Shown here: one piece after another, positions 8,812-17,242 of the stretch
Position numbering within the stretch: position 1 is the first letter of the stretch
Layout of the letters: every line of letters begins with the position of its first letter
Assembly (NCBI GenBank): GCA_044227325.1
Contig: JBGAFI010000007.1
Span: 161,635-225,634, forward strand
DNA length: 64,000 nt
Direction of reading: 5' to 3'
Source of the DNA: PFJX01 sp044227325
GTDB taxonomy: Bacteria > Pseudomonadota > Gammaproteobacteria > Burkholderiales > Thiobacillaceae
Notes under the pieces: model-generated
What the model was told of the DNA's origin: nothing
Seen by the model: only the letters and a program-made list of their open reading frames with translations
The model's database searches: none
Position numbers and translations under genes: made by a program

Positions 8812-9162
8812 ATTGATCTCCATCAAATGTAAGTGCCCAAAATAACCCGGCGGCGCGAATCATAAAAACAATCCGAGCGATTGGCAATAGCGCGTGATAG
8901 CTATCTGACAATATTTGTTATAACAGGTCCAATTCATCGCGCGGGTCAAACAGAGCGTCACGCCACCACGTTATCCCGGGGATCGGGAATACACCCACAG
9001 ATGAAAGGCATTCCCCCCTTTCAAGGCGTGCATAGGCAAAGCTTATAGATGTAATGCAAAGGGCGTTAAATCGACCAGGCAAAGGCAATTCGATTCGGAT
9101 GGGGAATTGCAGCGCGACGGGGTTTGCCCATTCATGAAAATGGGCGTCGTCTGAAACGGAAT
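8812..9162. other. Intergenic region upstream of the H-NS-like gene
   Basis: No convincing gene is present. The stretch is more AT-rich than its surroundings near the H-NS gene. A perfect 10-bp palindrome GATAGCTATC is at 8896-8905. On the minus strand TTGTCA followed 16 bases later by TATTGC could be the promoter of the H-NS gene. An 82-codon minus-strand frame (8918-9166) has no family features and I do not call it. Confidence 0.4.
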
Positions 9163-9729
9163 TCAATAGAATGACTTAAGCAAAACCATGACCGCCCCTC
9201 CACCGCCGTCGATGGGGCGCGCCTGAACATAGGCCAGCACTTCTTCCCGTTGCATCAGCCAATGGCGGACGTGATGTTTGAGAATGGGTTCCCGGTTTTT
9301 CGAGCGCAGTCCTTTGCCGTGGATGATGCGCACACAGCGTGTTCCGCGCCGCTTGCATTCATGCAGGAAGCCGGCCAACTCCAGTTTGGCTTCCACCTTG
9401 GTCAAACCGTGCAGATCCAGTTCCGCTTGGGAAACCCAGTCGCCCCGTCGCAAACGCCGCAACGTCTGGCGCGAAAGGCCGGGACGCACATAGGACAACT
9501 CTTCGCCGTTCTCCATCTCCTCATCCCACCGGATGGGGTCATGGAGGGATTCGTGGATGACGTCCCGTTCGTCCCGCAGCATGCTCAGGGGGATGGGCGG
9601 GAGGCGGGTAGGGGGGTGAAGGAAGCGGCCGTGGGGGGTGATCGGCTCCACGTCGGGGAAGGCGGACCGGAACAACTCCTGGTCCGCCTCGGGCAAGGCG
9701 GGAGTTGAGGTTTTCCCGCCTTTTTTCAT
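9163..9729 (-). CDS. Smr domain protein
   Basis: This 188-residue protein has a C-terminal Smr domain. LDLHGLTKVEAKLEL carries the conserved DxHG motif, followed by RIIHGKGLRS and the terminal GGGGAVMVLL strand. Smr domains are nucleases; the E. coli homologue SmrB cleaves mRNA at collided ribosomes. The N-terminal 100 residues are Pro-rich and probably disordered, as in the proteobacterial SmrA/SmrB type. The gene starts about 20 bp after trxB on the same strand, so the two are likely cotranscribed. Which cleavage role applies here is inference. Confidence 0.85.
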   Translation of the reverse strand: MKKGGKTSTPALPEADQELFRSAFPDVEPITPHGRFLHPPTRLPPIPLSMLRDERDVIHESLHDPIRWDEEMENGEELSYVRPGLSRQTLRRLRRGDWVSQAELDLHGLTKVEAKLELAGFLHECKRRGTRCVRIIHGKGLRSKNREPILKHHVRHWLMQREEVLAYVQARPIDGGGGAVMVLLKSFY

Positions 9730-9749
9730 CGCCAGGATAAAGGGATTGA

Positions 9750-10703
9750 TTAACCCAGGTTATCCAGGAAGCGCTCCGCGTCCAGCGCGGCCATGCAGCC
9801 CGTTCCCGCGCTGGTGATGGCTTGCCGGTAGATGTGATCCTGAACGTCGCCCGCCGCGAAGACGCCGGCGATGCTGGTCTGGGTCGCGTTGCCGGTATGG
9901 CCGCCCTTGGTGATCAGGTAGCCCCGCTCGTCCATCTCCAATTGGCCCTTGAAGATGTCGGTATTCGGCTTGTGGCCGATGGCGATGAAAATGCCGGTCA
10001 GGGGAATATCCTTGCTGGCATTGGACTGGATGTTTTTCAGGCGCATGCCGGTGACGCCGGATTTGTCGCCCAGGACTTCATCCAGAACGCTATTCAATTC
10101 AAGGCTTATCTTTCCTTCCTTGACCTTTTCCATGAGCTTGTCGACCATGATTTTCTCCGCCTTGAAAACCTCGCGGCGGTGCACCAGGGTGACATGTTTG
10201 GCGATATTGGCCAGATAAAGCGCTTCCTCGACGGCGGTATTGCCACCGCCGACCACCGCCACATCCTGACCTTTGTAGAAGAAACCGTCGCAGGTGGCGC
10301 AGCCGGAAACGCCGCGTCCCATGAAGGCTTCCTCGGATGGCAAGCCCAAATACATGGCCGAAGCCCCGGTCGCGATGATCAAGGCATCGCAGGTATAGAC
10401 GCCGGCATCGCCGGTGAGGGTGAAGGGGCGGTTTTTCAAATCGACGGTATGGATCGTGTCGAACAGGATTTCCGTGTTGAAGCGTTCCGCGTGTTGCTGG
10501 AAACGCTGCATCAAATCCGGGCCCATGACACCGTTGACGTCGGCGGGCCAGTTGTCCACCTCGGTGGTGGTCATGAGCTGGCCGCCTTGTTGCAATCCGG
10601 TGATCAGGACCGGCGACAGGTTGGCGCGCGCGGCATACACCGCGGCGGTATAGCCGGCGGGGCCGGAACCGAGAATCAGCAAAGGGCAATGCTTGGAAGA
10701 CAT
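9750..10703 (-). CDS. trxB: Thioredoxin reductase
   Basis: This 317-residue FAD enzyme reduces thioredoxin with NADPH. The FAD loop GSGPAGYTAA is near the N-terminus, the redox-active CATC is at residues 135-138, the NADPH-binding loop VGGGNTAVEEA follows with the HRR phosphate-binding motif, and the C-terminal GVFAAGDVQD segment closes the FAD site. Length and motif order are standard. In related Betaproteobacteria this gene usually lies next to a divergent ftsK; here about 16.5 kb of signalling genes separate them. Confidence 0.95.
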   Translation of the reverse strand: MSSKHCPLLILGSGPAGYTAAVYAARANLSPVLITGLQQGGQLMTTTEVDNWPADVNGVMGPDLMQRFQQHAERFNTEILFDTIHTVDLKNRPFTLTGDAGVYTCDALIIATGASAMYLGLPSEEAFMGRGVSGCATCDGFFYKGQDVAVVGGGNTAVEEALYLANIAKHVTLVHRREVFKAEKIMVDKLMEKVKEGKISLELNSVLDEVLGDKSGVTGMRLKNIQSNASKDIPLTGIFIAIGHKPNTDIFKGQLEMDERGYLITKGGHTGNATQTSIAGVFAAGDVQDHIYRQAITSAGTGCMAALDAERFLDNLG

Positions 10704-10934
10704 GAGGGCTCCTATGGAAATCGCGGAAAGCTATATGGGGTCGTTGGAAAGCTTTAAACCCGGGGGAGAAATGAAGAACCGCCGAATTCATCGATGTGAT
10801 CATCTGAAACCGATGCCGATTTTACTCTCTCCCACGGTGGACATCCGCGCTGCGCCACCACTTGCGCATGGCAGAGAATGTTTTTTTCAAGGATTATCCA
10901 TTCCGTACACAAGCAACTTGTGCCAGATCAAGGG

Positions 10935-13448
10935 ATGACAAAAGCAAAAGATACCGACCAAGCGAACATGGACGGGATCGATGGGCCTTCGCGCAATCTC
11001 ATCGCCGCGCGGAGAGGTGCCTGGTTGCCAAAGCTGCTGGGGGGAAGCATGAGCTTGGTCGCGCTGGCCTTGATCGTGGCAAGCAGCCTGGCTCCGGTCG
11101 GCTTCTCTAGCGCCTTGCCGGTGTTTGTCGGCATGGGACATAACGCGATGTTGGCGTTCGGGTTGTGCGGACTCGCGCTTTGGGCATTCGACGAGGGGCG
11201 CGTTGCCTTTCTTCTCGGTATCCTGGTTTGCGCGCTGGCTACGGCCGCCTTGATGCAACCCGTCCTTGGACTGAATCCCGATCAGGCCTATTGGTCGTTG
11301 TTGCTCAACGTATCCGCGCAAAGCGAGTGGGCCGGACACATGTCCTCGGGAGCCGCGGTCGCTTTCCTGGCGGCGGGCGGGGTACTGATCTATCTGCCCC
11401 GGGCTCGCGGCGGGGTGGGCCTGGTCTTGGTGCACGGCCTGCTCAGCGTGCTGTTTTTACTGGCTTTTCTTGGCGTTCTCGGTCATGCGCTGGATTTTTC
11501 CATGTTTGCGCGTAGCGCCGCTTCACGGGCATTGATGAGCCTGCCGACCTCCATCGGCCTGTTTATGCTCAGCGCGGGACTGTATTTCCGGGCTAGCCGC
11601 AGCAAGGGACTGAGCTGGTATTACCGTCACTATCCGGACCGGCGCATCCTGGCCATCGCGGTTTTCCTATTGCTCGTTTTACTGCTGGTCGGCGGATTGG
11701 CGAGCGGCGGGATCGTCGGCCGCTATGCCGTGAGCATGCTGGAACGCGGCCTGGCGGACTCCCTGCGGACCAGCGCGATGCATTTCACCCATGAAGTGGA
11801 TCAAGCGAAATCCTTCGGCGACCTGATGTTCCGTTCCATGGCATCCGTCCGCGCCGCGGAAGGAACCCCGGCGGACAGCGGTGAATCCGCGATGGGGCTG
11901 ATCGGCGCGATCTGGCGCGAGGAGGCCACGGGAGTCAAGCATCGCGTGCTGGGCGAACCCATCGTTTCCCCCGCTTTCGAGATCGCGCTGGATGCGGGCG
12001 CCACCCGGCTCCTTTGGCACGACGGCTGGCTGCTGCAGATGCGTCGTGGCGACCTGGTCGCCCAGATCCGGATGACTGACCTGGACAGCTCGCTGCGTTA
12101 CACGAAAGTGATGGGCGCGGATGCGGATCTTTTCCTGGCCGTCGAACAAAAGGGTGGCCTCAGGTTTTTCTCCGCGAGCAAGCCGGATCATCCGCTTCCC
12201 GCGCCCACACATGGGGCTGCGGGTATCGGTTTATCCGCATTGGATAGGGCCTTGCATGGAGAAAGCGGAACCCAGTTCCTGCGCAACCGTGGAGGCGAAT
12301 CGGTGCTGGCGGCCTATGCCCCCTTGTTCGGGAACCGGCTGGGCATGGTGCAAGAGGTCGATACCGACGCCTTGTTCCAGTTTCTGATCACCGAATTCTG
12401 GAAAGTGGTCTTGTTGTTGCTGCTGATGGCCTTGCTTGGATCGCTGCTTTTATTCCGCCATATCCTTCCCTTGGCACGACGCCTGAGGGAGGCTCAGAGC
12501 AGCCTGGCGGAGAGCCTGCGCAAGAATGAGCTCATCCTGCAGTGCGCAGGCGAGGGCATTTACGGCATCGATCGGGAAGGCCGCTGCACCTTCGTCAATG
12601 CCGCGGCGGAACGCCTGCTCGGCCATGGTCTCGCCGACTTGAGGGGGAGATCCATCCATCGGATCATCCATCACAGCAGGCGTGACGGCACGCCCTACCC
12701 GGAAGAGTCTTGTCCTCTCAACAAGACGTTGCGCGACGGCGCGCCGATCCACGTCGATGATGAAGTGTACTGGCGCAAGGACGGGCGTCCATTGGATGTG
12801 GAATACAGCAGCGCCCCGATCCTGGACGCGGGCAAGGTAAGCGGCGCGGTCGTGGTGTTCGGCGACATCACGCAACGCCGGCTGCACGAGGCGAGTCTCG
12901 CTCGCTGGCAACACATCTTCGAGCATGCCGAATGGGGCGTGGTCATCTGCAGCGCGGACGGAAAATATCTGGAACTCATGAATCCAGCCTTCGCCCGCAT
13001 GCATGGCTACAGCGTGGCGGAATTGCTCGACCGGCCGATCGCCGACGTGTTCGCCCCCGAATATCACGAAGCACTGGAAGAGAATATCCGCATCACCCAC
13101 GAAAAGGGCCACCACGTCTGGGAGTCCTGGCATCTGTGCAAGGAGGGCGGCCGCTTTCCCGCGCAGATCGACGGCGCAAGGTCGAGGATACCTTGCGGGA
13201 AAGCGAGGCCCATCTGGCGCGAGCCCAGGCCCAGGGCAAGCTTGGAAGCTGGACCCTGGAAATCGACAGCGACGTGTTGCATTGGTCGCAGGAAACCTAT
13301 CGGCTGTTCGGCATTCCCCAGGATACCCCGCTCACGTCCGCGACCTTCCTCGCCTGCGTCCACCCCGACGATCGCGTCTACATGGAGCGGGCGTGGCAGG
13401 CCAGCCTGCGAGGCGCGCATTTCGATGTCCAGCATCGCATCGTCGTGA
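10935..13448 (+). CDS. Membrane PAS sensor, N-terminal part of a frameshifted histidine kinase
   Basis: The authentic sequence runs to about base 13175; the last 90 or so codons after that are out-of-frame. It starts with a block of about seven hydrophobic helices, then an outward-facing stretch of about 170 residues, another transmembrane helix (FWKVVLLLLLMALLGSLLLF) and two PAS domains (about LQCAGEGIYGIDREG and IFEHAEWGVVICSADG). The second PAS breaks off at RFPAQIDGA, where its C-terminal PAC part should follow. The kinase half continues in another frame. A GTG/ATG choice is unclear: an ATG 57 bases upstream is equally possible. Originally it was one kinase partnered with the NarL-type regulator downstream. 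Confidence 0.7.
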   Translation: MTKAKDTDQANMDGIDGPSRNLIAARRGAWLPKLLGGSMSLVALALIVASSLAPVGFSSALPVFVGMGHNAMLAFGLCGLALWAFDEGRVAFLLGILVCALATAALMQPVLGLNPDQAYWSLLLNVSAQSEWAGHMSSGAAVAFLAAGGVLIYLPRARGGVGLVLVHGLLSVLFLLAFLGVLGHALDFSMFARSAASRALMSLPTSIGLFMLSAGLYFRASRSKGLSWYYRHYPDRRILAIAVFLLLVLLLVGGLASGGIVGRYAVSMLERGLADSLRTSAMHFTHEVDQAKSFGDLMFRSMASVRAAEGTPADSGESAMGLIGAIWREEATGVKHRVLGEPIVSPAFEIALDAGATRLLWHDGWLLQMRRGDLVAQIRMTDLDSSLRYTKVMGADADLFLAVEQKGGLRFFSASKPDHPLPAPTHGAAGIGLSALDRALHGESGTQFLRNRGGESVLAAYAPLFGNRLGMVQEVDTDALFQFLITEFWKVVLLLLLMALLGSLLLFRHILPLARRLREAQSSLAESLRKNELILQCAGEGIYGIDREGRCTFVNAAAERLLGHGLADLRGRSIHRIIHHSRRDGTPYPEESCPLNKTLRDGAPIHVDDEVYWRKDGRPLDVEYSSAPILDAGKVSGAVVVFGDITQRRLHEASLARWQHIFEHAEWGVVICSADGKYLELMNPAFARMHGYSVAELLDRPIADVFAPEYHEALEENIRITHEKGHHVWESWHLCKEGGRFPAQIDGARSRIPCGKARPIWREPRPRASLEAGPWKSTATCCIGRRKPIGCSAFPRIPRSRPRPSSPASTPTIASTWSGRGRPACEARISMSSIASS

Positions 13449-14239
13449 ACGGCGCTGTCAAGTGGGTCCGGGAGCGGGCCGAGCTGGAATCCGACGATAC
13501 GGGGAAGTTGTCGCGTGGCATCGGTACAGTCCAGGACATCACCGAACTGAAACATCACGAGAATGAATTGCTGCGCTCGCGCCAAAGCCTCCGCGAGCTG
13601 GCCGCGTACCACGAGAAAATCCGCGAGGAAGAGCGAGCCCGCATCGCCCGCGAAATCCACGATGAACTCGGCCAATACCTGACGGCGCTACGCATGGACA
13701 CGGCCATGCTCAATATCCGTTACGGCCCGGCCAACCAGGACATGGCCGCTTTCATCGTCAGGATGAAACAGACCATCGACGCCACCATCACCGTGGTGCG
13801 CGATATCGCTTCCGCCTTGCGTCCCAGCGCCCTGGACATGGGTTTGATCTCGGCGGCCGAATGGCTGATGGGGCAGTTTGAAGAGCGCACGGGCATCCTC
13901 GGCCGGCTGGACGTTCCCGAGGAGGAACCGGCGCTGGACAACGAGCGGGCCACGGCCGCGTTCCGCATCCTGCAGGAATCGCTGACCAACATCACGCGTT
14001 ACGCCCAGGCAAGCGAAGTGACCGTCTCGATCCGCGTGCAAGACGCGATCCTGGTCATGGAGGTCAGGGATGACGGTGTCGGCTTCGATCCCATGGAAGT
14101 ACGCGACCGCAAGACTTTCGGCCTGATGGGCATCCGCGAGCGCGCGCTCATGTTCGGCGGCGAGTCCAAGATCGACAGCATGCCTGGACGAGGAACCGCC
14201 TTGCATGTTCGTATCCCACTGGAGAAAGGGGAACACTGA
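13193..14239 (+). CDS. NarL-type histidine kinase, C-terminal part of the frameshifted gene
   Basis: About 348 residues hold a PAS domain (GSWTLEIDSDVLHWSQETYRL through VQDITELK), then a HisKA_3 dimerisation box with the phosphoacceptor His in REIHDELGQYL, and an HATPase domain (FRILQESLTNITRYAQ, DDGVGFDP, GLMGIRERA). It lacks the membrane sensor, which lies in the preceding frame. A TTG with GAGG five bases upstream could let this half be translated alone as a soluble kinase; otherwise it is dead. The next gene starts on the last base of its stop codon, which is typical for a kinase-regulator pair. Confidence 0.65.
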   Translation: MRESEAHLARAQAQGKLGSWTLEIDSDVLHWSQETYRLFGIPQDTPLTSATFLACVHPDDRVYMERAWQASLRGAHFDVQHRIVVNGAVKWVRERAELESDDTGKLSRGIGTVQDITELKHHENELLRSRQSLRELAAYHEKIREEERARIAREIHDELGQYLTALRMDTAMLNIRYGPANQDMAAFIVRMKQTIDATITVVRDIASALRPSALDMGLISAAEWLMGQFEERTGILGRLDVPEEEPALDNERATAAFRILQESLTNITRYAQASEVTVSIRVQDAILVMEVRDDGVGFDPMEVRDRKTFGLMGIRERALMFGGESKIDSMPGRGTALHVRIPLEKGEH

Positions 14240-14868
14240 TGTACCGCATCCTCATTGCCGACGATCACGCCATTGTCCGCCAAGGTCTGCGCCAGGTTCT
14301 CGCCCTGGCTCCGGAAATGCATTTGGCGGGAGAGGCGAAGAATGGCTGGGAGGTGCTCGAACGCGCGCGGCTCGGCGGCATCGACCTGATCCTCCTGGAC
14401 ATGACCATGCCCGGACCGAGCGGCGTCGACCTCGTCAAACGCCTGCGCGAGGAGGCGCCGCGTGTGCCCATCCTCGTGCTCACCATGCACGATGAAAGTC
14501 AGATCGCCGGTCGCGTGATCAAGGCCGGCGCCGCCGGCTACCTGACCAAGGACAGCGAGCCGGAAAGCCTGATCGCGGCCATTCGCCAGGTGGCCGCGGG
14601 AGGGCATTACCTGGAGCCGTCCTTGGCCGCGCGCATGGTGTTCGATGTGACCCACACGCAAACCGATGTGCCCCACAATGCCTTGTCGGACCGGGAATAC
14701 CAGGTCTTTCTCGAATTGGTGAGAGGACGCGGCATCAACGAGATCGCCGAGGAATTGCACCTCTCCGCGAAAACCGTCAGCACCCACAAGTTCCGCATCA
14801 AGCAGAAGCTGGGCGTGGACAACGACAGCGATCTGGTGCGTTACGCCATCAAGAATCAACTCGCGTAG
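14239..14868 (+). CDS. NarL/FixJ-family response regulator
   Basis: This 209-residue regulator has a receiver with the acidic pair ADDH, phosphoacceptor Asp54 in LILLDMTMP, Thr in LTMHDE and Lys in YLTKDSE. A LuxR-type helix-turn-helix follows (LSDREYQVFLEL through KTVSTHKFRIKQKLGV). It would be phosphorylated by the adjacent HisKA_3 kinase and bind DNA as a dimer. The 18-bp palindrome 53 bp downstream has the spacing expected for such a dimer and is a candidate target. The gene overlaps the kinase stop by one base. Confidence 0.92.
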   Translation: MYRILIADDHAIVRQGLRQVLALAPEMHLAGEAKNGWEVLERARLGGIDLILLDMTMPGPSGVDLVKRLREEAPRVPILVLTMHDESQIAGRVIKAGAAGYLTKDSEPESLIAAIRQVAAGGHYLEPSLAARMVFDVTHTQTDVPHNALSDREYQVFLELVRGRGINEIAEELHLSAKTVSTHKFRIKQKLGVDNDSDLVRYAIKNQLA

Positions 14869-14921
14869 CTGACGCGGCGGGGCGCCAAGGGCGCCGATCG
14901 AAAGATCTAAACCGCGCGCCG

Positions 14922-14939
14922 TGTAGGGAATTCCCTACA
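14922..14939. promoter_or_regulatory. Perfect 18-bp palindrome, candidate operator of the NarL-type regulator
   Basis: TGTAGGGAATTCCCTACA is a perfect inverted repeat. Its layout of two 6-base half-sites around 6 bases resembles the TGTAAG-N6-CTTACA box of GacA, another NarL-family regulator. It lies between the regulator gene and the chemotaxis operon, so it may control the downstream genes. This is inferred from symmetry and position only. Confidence 0.5.
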
Positions 14940-14969
14940 TGGGACGATTCTTCCGCCGTATACGGGCGC

Positions 14970-15308
14970 TTGCTGACCCTTCTGGGCGGCGTGGAAAACC
15001 TGACCGCCCTGTCTATCGCCCGCTCTTTGCGCGAGGTGGAGGAGAAGACGCGGACGTACCGGCCCGACGCGGCGGTGCTCGACGTGCAACTTCCCGATGG
15101 CAGCGGCTTGGACGCGGTGCGCGCGATCAAGCGGCGGAGTCCCGACTGCCTTGTTTACATCTTTTCCAACCAGTACGAGTTCAAGGCCAGGGCGATCAAG
15201 GCCGGCGCGGATGCCTTCTACGACAAATCCATGGAATTCGAGGCGCTGGTTTCGCGGTTGACGCGTGGCAATGGGCATGGCGCGCAATCGGGGAAGGAGG
15301 AGTCTTGA
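14970..15308 (+). pseudogene. Response-regulator receiver domain lacking its N-terminus
   Basis: The 112-codon frame encodes most of a receiver: phosphoacceptor Asp in AAVLDVQLPDG, Ser in YIFSNQYEF, and Lys in FYDKSMEF. The acidic pair is encoded just upstream in the same frame (codons for DDSSAVYGRLL at 14943-14975). No ATG, GTG or TTG precedes it in that frame, and the first beta-strand is missing. The only usable start is a TTG at 14970, which would leave the product without the metal-binding acids. An ATG at 14939 is one base out of frame. It is probably a decayed single-domain regulator, though a cryptic start cannot be excluded. Confidence 0.55.
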
Positions 15309-15310
15309 CC

Positions 15311-16507
15311 ATGGCGGGCCAGCCGGAAAACCGCATCGATCTGTGGGCGACAGCGTTGCCGATGGCGATGGGCCTGCTCGGCGCCGGGGCGTCGGTCCTC
15401 GGTGGCGGCGAATCCGGCATCTATATCGCCGCCTGTTTGACCGGGATCGCCGTGCTCGGCGGCGTGGTGCTCGGCAAGGCCACGCGCGCCGCCTTGGCGA
15501 CGGCCCGCCTGCGCGCCCAGACCGACTGCCTGGCCGGCCTGCCGCCGCCGCCGCGGCACCTGCCGGGTCTCGACGATCTGTGCGGCCGGGTCTTGCCCAT
15601 CTGGAACCGTCATATCGAGACCGCCCGATCCCAGACCGAGACTTCCCTGACCAATCTGTCCATCCGCTTCGCCGATATCAACGATCGCCTGGACTCGGCC
15701 CTGGGTGTGCACCGGAACAGCACGGACAACACCGCCGGCGGCGACAACATCATGGCCTTGCTGGAGACAGGGCAGGGCGACCTGGTCTCCATGCTGGCGA
15801 CCCTGCGCGCCGGCCTGAAGGCCAAGGAAGACATGCTGGAACGCATCCACGCGGTGTCCCAGTTCTCCGACGAACTCAAGACCATGGCGGGCGCCGTCTC
15901 CGCCATCGCCAGCCAGACCAATCTGCTGGCCCTCAACGCCGCCATCGAGGCGGCCCGCGCCGGCGAGGCCGGGCGCGGCTTCGCGGTGGTCGCCGACGAG
16001 GTGCGCAAGCTCTCCAGCATGTCGGGCGATACCGGCAAGCAAATCACCTCCCGGGTGGAGGGCATGGGCAAGGCCATCCAGGAAACCGTCCAGATCGCGG
16101 AACACTTCGCGGCCCAGGATACCCAGGCGATGCGGGATTCCGAGCAGCTGATCGGCGGCGTGCTGCGGGTATTCAAGGGCGCGGTCGATCGGCTCTCCCA
16201 TGCCGCGGAGCAATTCCAGCACGAAGGCGAATCGGTGCGGGAATCCGTCGCGGGCGTCATCGTCGACCTGCAATTCCAGGATCGGGTCAGCCAGATCCTG
16301 CGCCACACCATGGACGACATGGCGCGGCTCGCTGAGATTCTGCGCGAATCCGGTGCCCAGCCCGGCGGCGATCCGGCTCCCGCGATCGACACGGATGCCT
16401 GGCTGGAGGCCCTTTCTTGCTCCTACACGACGCTCGAGCAATTGGACAACCACCAGGGCACGCTGACAAACGCGCCCGGCAAGGCAACCGAAATCACTTT
16501 TTTCTAG
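15311..16507 (+). CDS. Methyl-accepting chemotaxis-type protein without periplasmic domain
   Basis: This 398-residue protein has two closely spaced N-terminal transmembrane helices (about residues 12-30 and 35-53) and almost no outward loop, followed by a cytoplasmic signalling domain with the receptor tip IASQTNLLALNAAIEAARAGEAGRGFAVVADEVR. After the coiled coil, DLQFQDRVSQIL resembles the CheZ phosphatase helix motif. It ends in EITFF, which only loosely resembles the CheR-binding pentapeptide. The ATG was chosen with GGAGG upstream; a TTG two codons earlier is possible. As first gene of the chemotaxis operon it probably senses an intracellular or membrane signal. Confidence 0.85.
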   Translation: MAGQPENRIDLWATALPMAMGLLGAGASVLGGGESGIYIAACLTGIAVLGGVVLGKATRAALATARLRAQTDCLAGLPPPPRHLPGLDDLCGRVLPIWNRHIETARSQTETSLTNLSIRFADINDRLDSALGVHRNSTDNTAGGDNIMALLETGQGDLVSMLATLRAGLKAKEDMLERIHAVSQFSDELKTMAGAVSAIASQTNLLALNAAIEAARAGEAGRGFAVVADEVRKLSSMSGDTGKQITSRVEGMGKAIQETVQIAEHFAAQDTQAMRDSEQLIGGVLRVFKGAVDRLSHAAEQFQHEGESVRESVAGVIVDLQFQDRVSQILRHTMDDMARLAEILRESGAQPGGDPAPAIDTDAWLEALSCSYTTLEQLDNHQGTLTNAPGKATEITFF

Positions 16508-16516
16508 GAGACAGAC

Positions 16517-16885
16517 ATGGCGAAAACCATCTTGATCGTCGACGACTCGGCGTCCATCCGCCAAGTGGTGGGACTGACCCTGCGCGGGGCCGGCTACGAC
16601 GTGGTCGAAGCGGTGGATGGCAAGGACGCGCTCGGCAAGCTGGATGGACGCAAGATCAACCTCGCCATCAGCGACGTGAACATGCCCAACATGGACGGCA
16701 TCAGCTTCGTCAAGGAGATGAAGGCCATGCCGGCCTACAAATTCACCCCCGTGATCATGCTCACCACGGAGGGTAGCGAGGCGAAGAAGCGCGACGGCCA
16801 GATGGCCGGCGCCAAGGCCTGGGTGGTCAAGCCCTTTCAGCCCTCCCAGATGTTGGATGCGGTTTCCAAACTGATTCTCCCGTAA
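16517..16885 (+). CDS. cheY: CheY-like single-domain response regulator
   Basis: This 122-residue receiver has VDDSAS as acidic site, phosphoacceptor Asp53 in LAISDVNMPNMDG, Thr in MLTTEGS and Lys in VVKPFQP. It would take phosphate from the CheA two genes downstream and act on the flagellar switch or another output. It starts 9 bp after the receptor gene with a clear GGAG-type site. Confidence 0.93.
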   Translation: MAKTILIVDDSASIRQVVGLTLRGAGYDVVEAVDGKDALGKLDGRKINLAISDVNMPNMDGISFVKEMKAMPAYKFTPVIMLTTEGSEAKKRDGQMAGAKAWVVKPFQPSQMLDAVSKLILP

Positions 16886-16903
16886 CCTCAACCGGAGCCT
16901 CCC

Positions 16904-17242
16904 ATGGAACTCAGTCAAGAACACCGGGAAGACCGCCTGTGCTTGCGCGCGAGCGGCGAAATGACGATTTATCGCGCGGCGGATCTCAAGCCGAAACTCC
17001 TGCGCGCCCTGAGTGAAAGCGATGCGATCGACTTGGATCTCTCCGGCGTGAGCGAATTGGACACCACCGGCGTGCAGTTGCTCATGCTGCTGAAACAGGA
17101 AGCGGTGGCGGCGGGCAAGGCGCTGGCCCTTTCCGGGCACAGCCCGGCCGTGCTGGAGGTGTTCGAATTGCTGAACCTGGGCGGTTGGTTCGGCGATCCC
17201 CAGATCCTGCCCGCCGGGATGGAGAGGGGGGGTGCGGTATGA
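16904..17242 (+). CDS. STAS-domain protein of the chemotaxis operon
   Basis: This 112-residue STAS fold has EMTIYRAADLKPKLL, then the core IDLDLSGVSELDTTGVQLLMLL. The residue normally phosphorylated in anti-sigma antagonists (Ser in DSSG/DSxG) is Thr here (DTTG), which is still phosphorylatable. Stand-alone STAS proteins occur in several chemosensory operons, where their role is not settled. The stop overlaps the cheA ATG. Confidence 0.85.
   Translation: MELSQEHREDRLCLRASGEMTIYRAADLKPKLLRALSESDAIDLDLSGVSELDTTGVQLLMLLKQEAVAAGKALALSGHSPAVLEVFELLNLGGWFGDPQILPAGMERGGAV

Noticed and set aside
8918..9166. 82-codon minus-strand frame upstream of the H-NS gene
   Set aside because: It has no ribosome site or recognisable domain, and the region looks intergenic.
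13141..13200. Programmed frameshift in the sensor kinase
   Set aside because: No slippery heptamer or downstream structure is seen, and residues of the PAC motif are missing, so a deletion is the better explanation.
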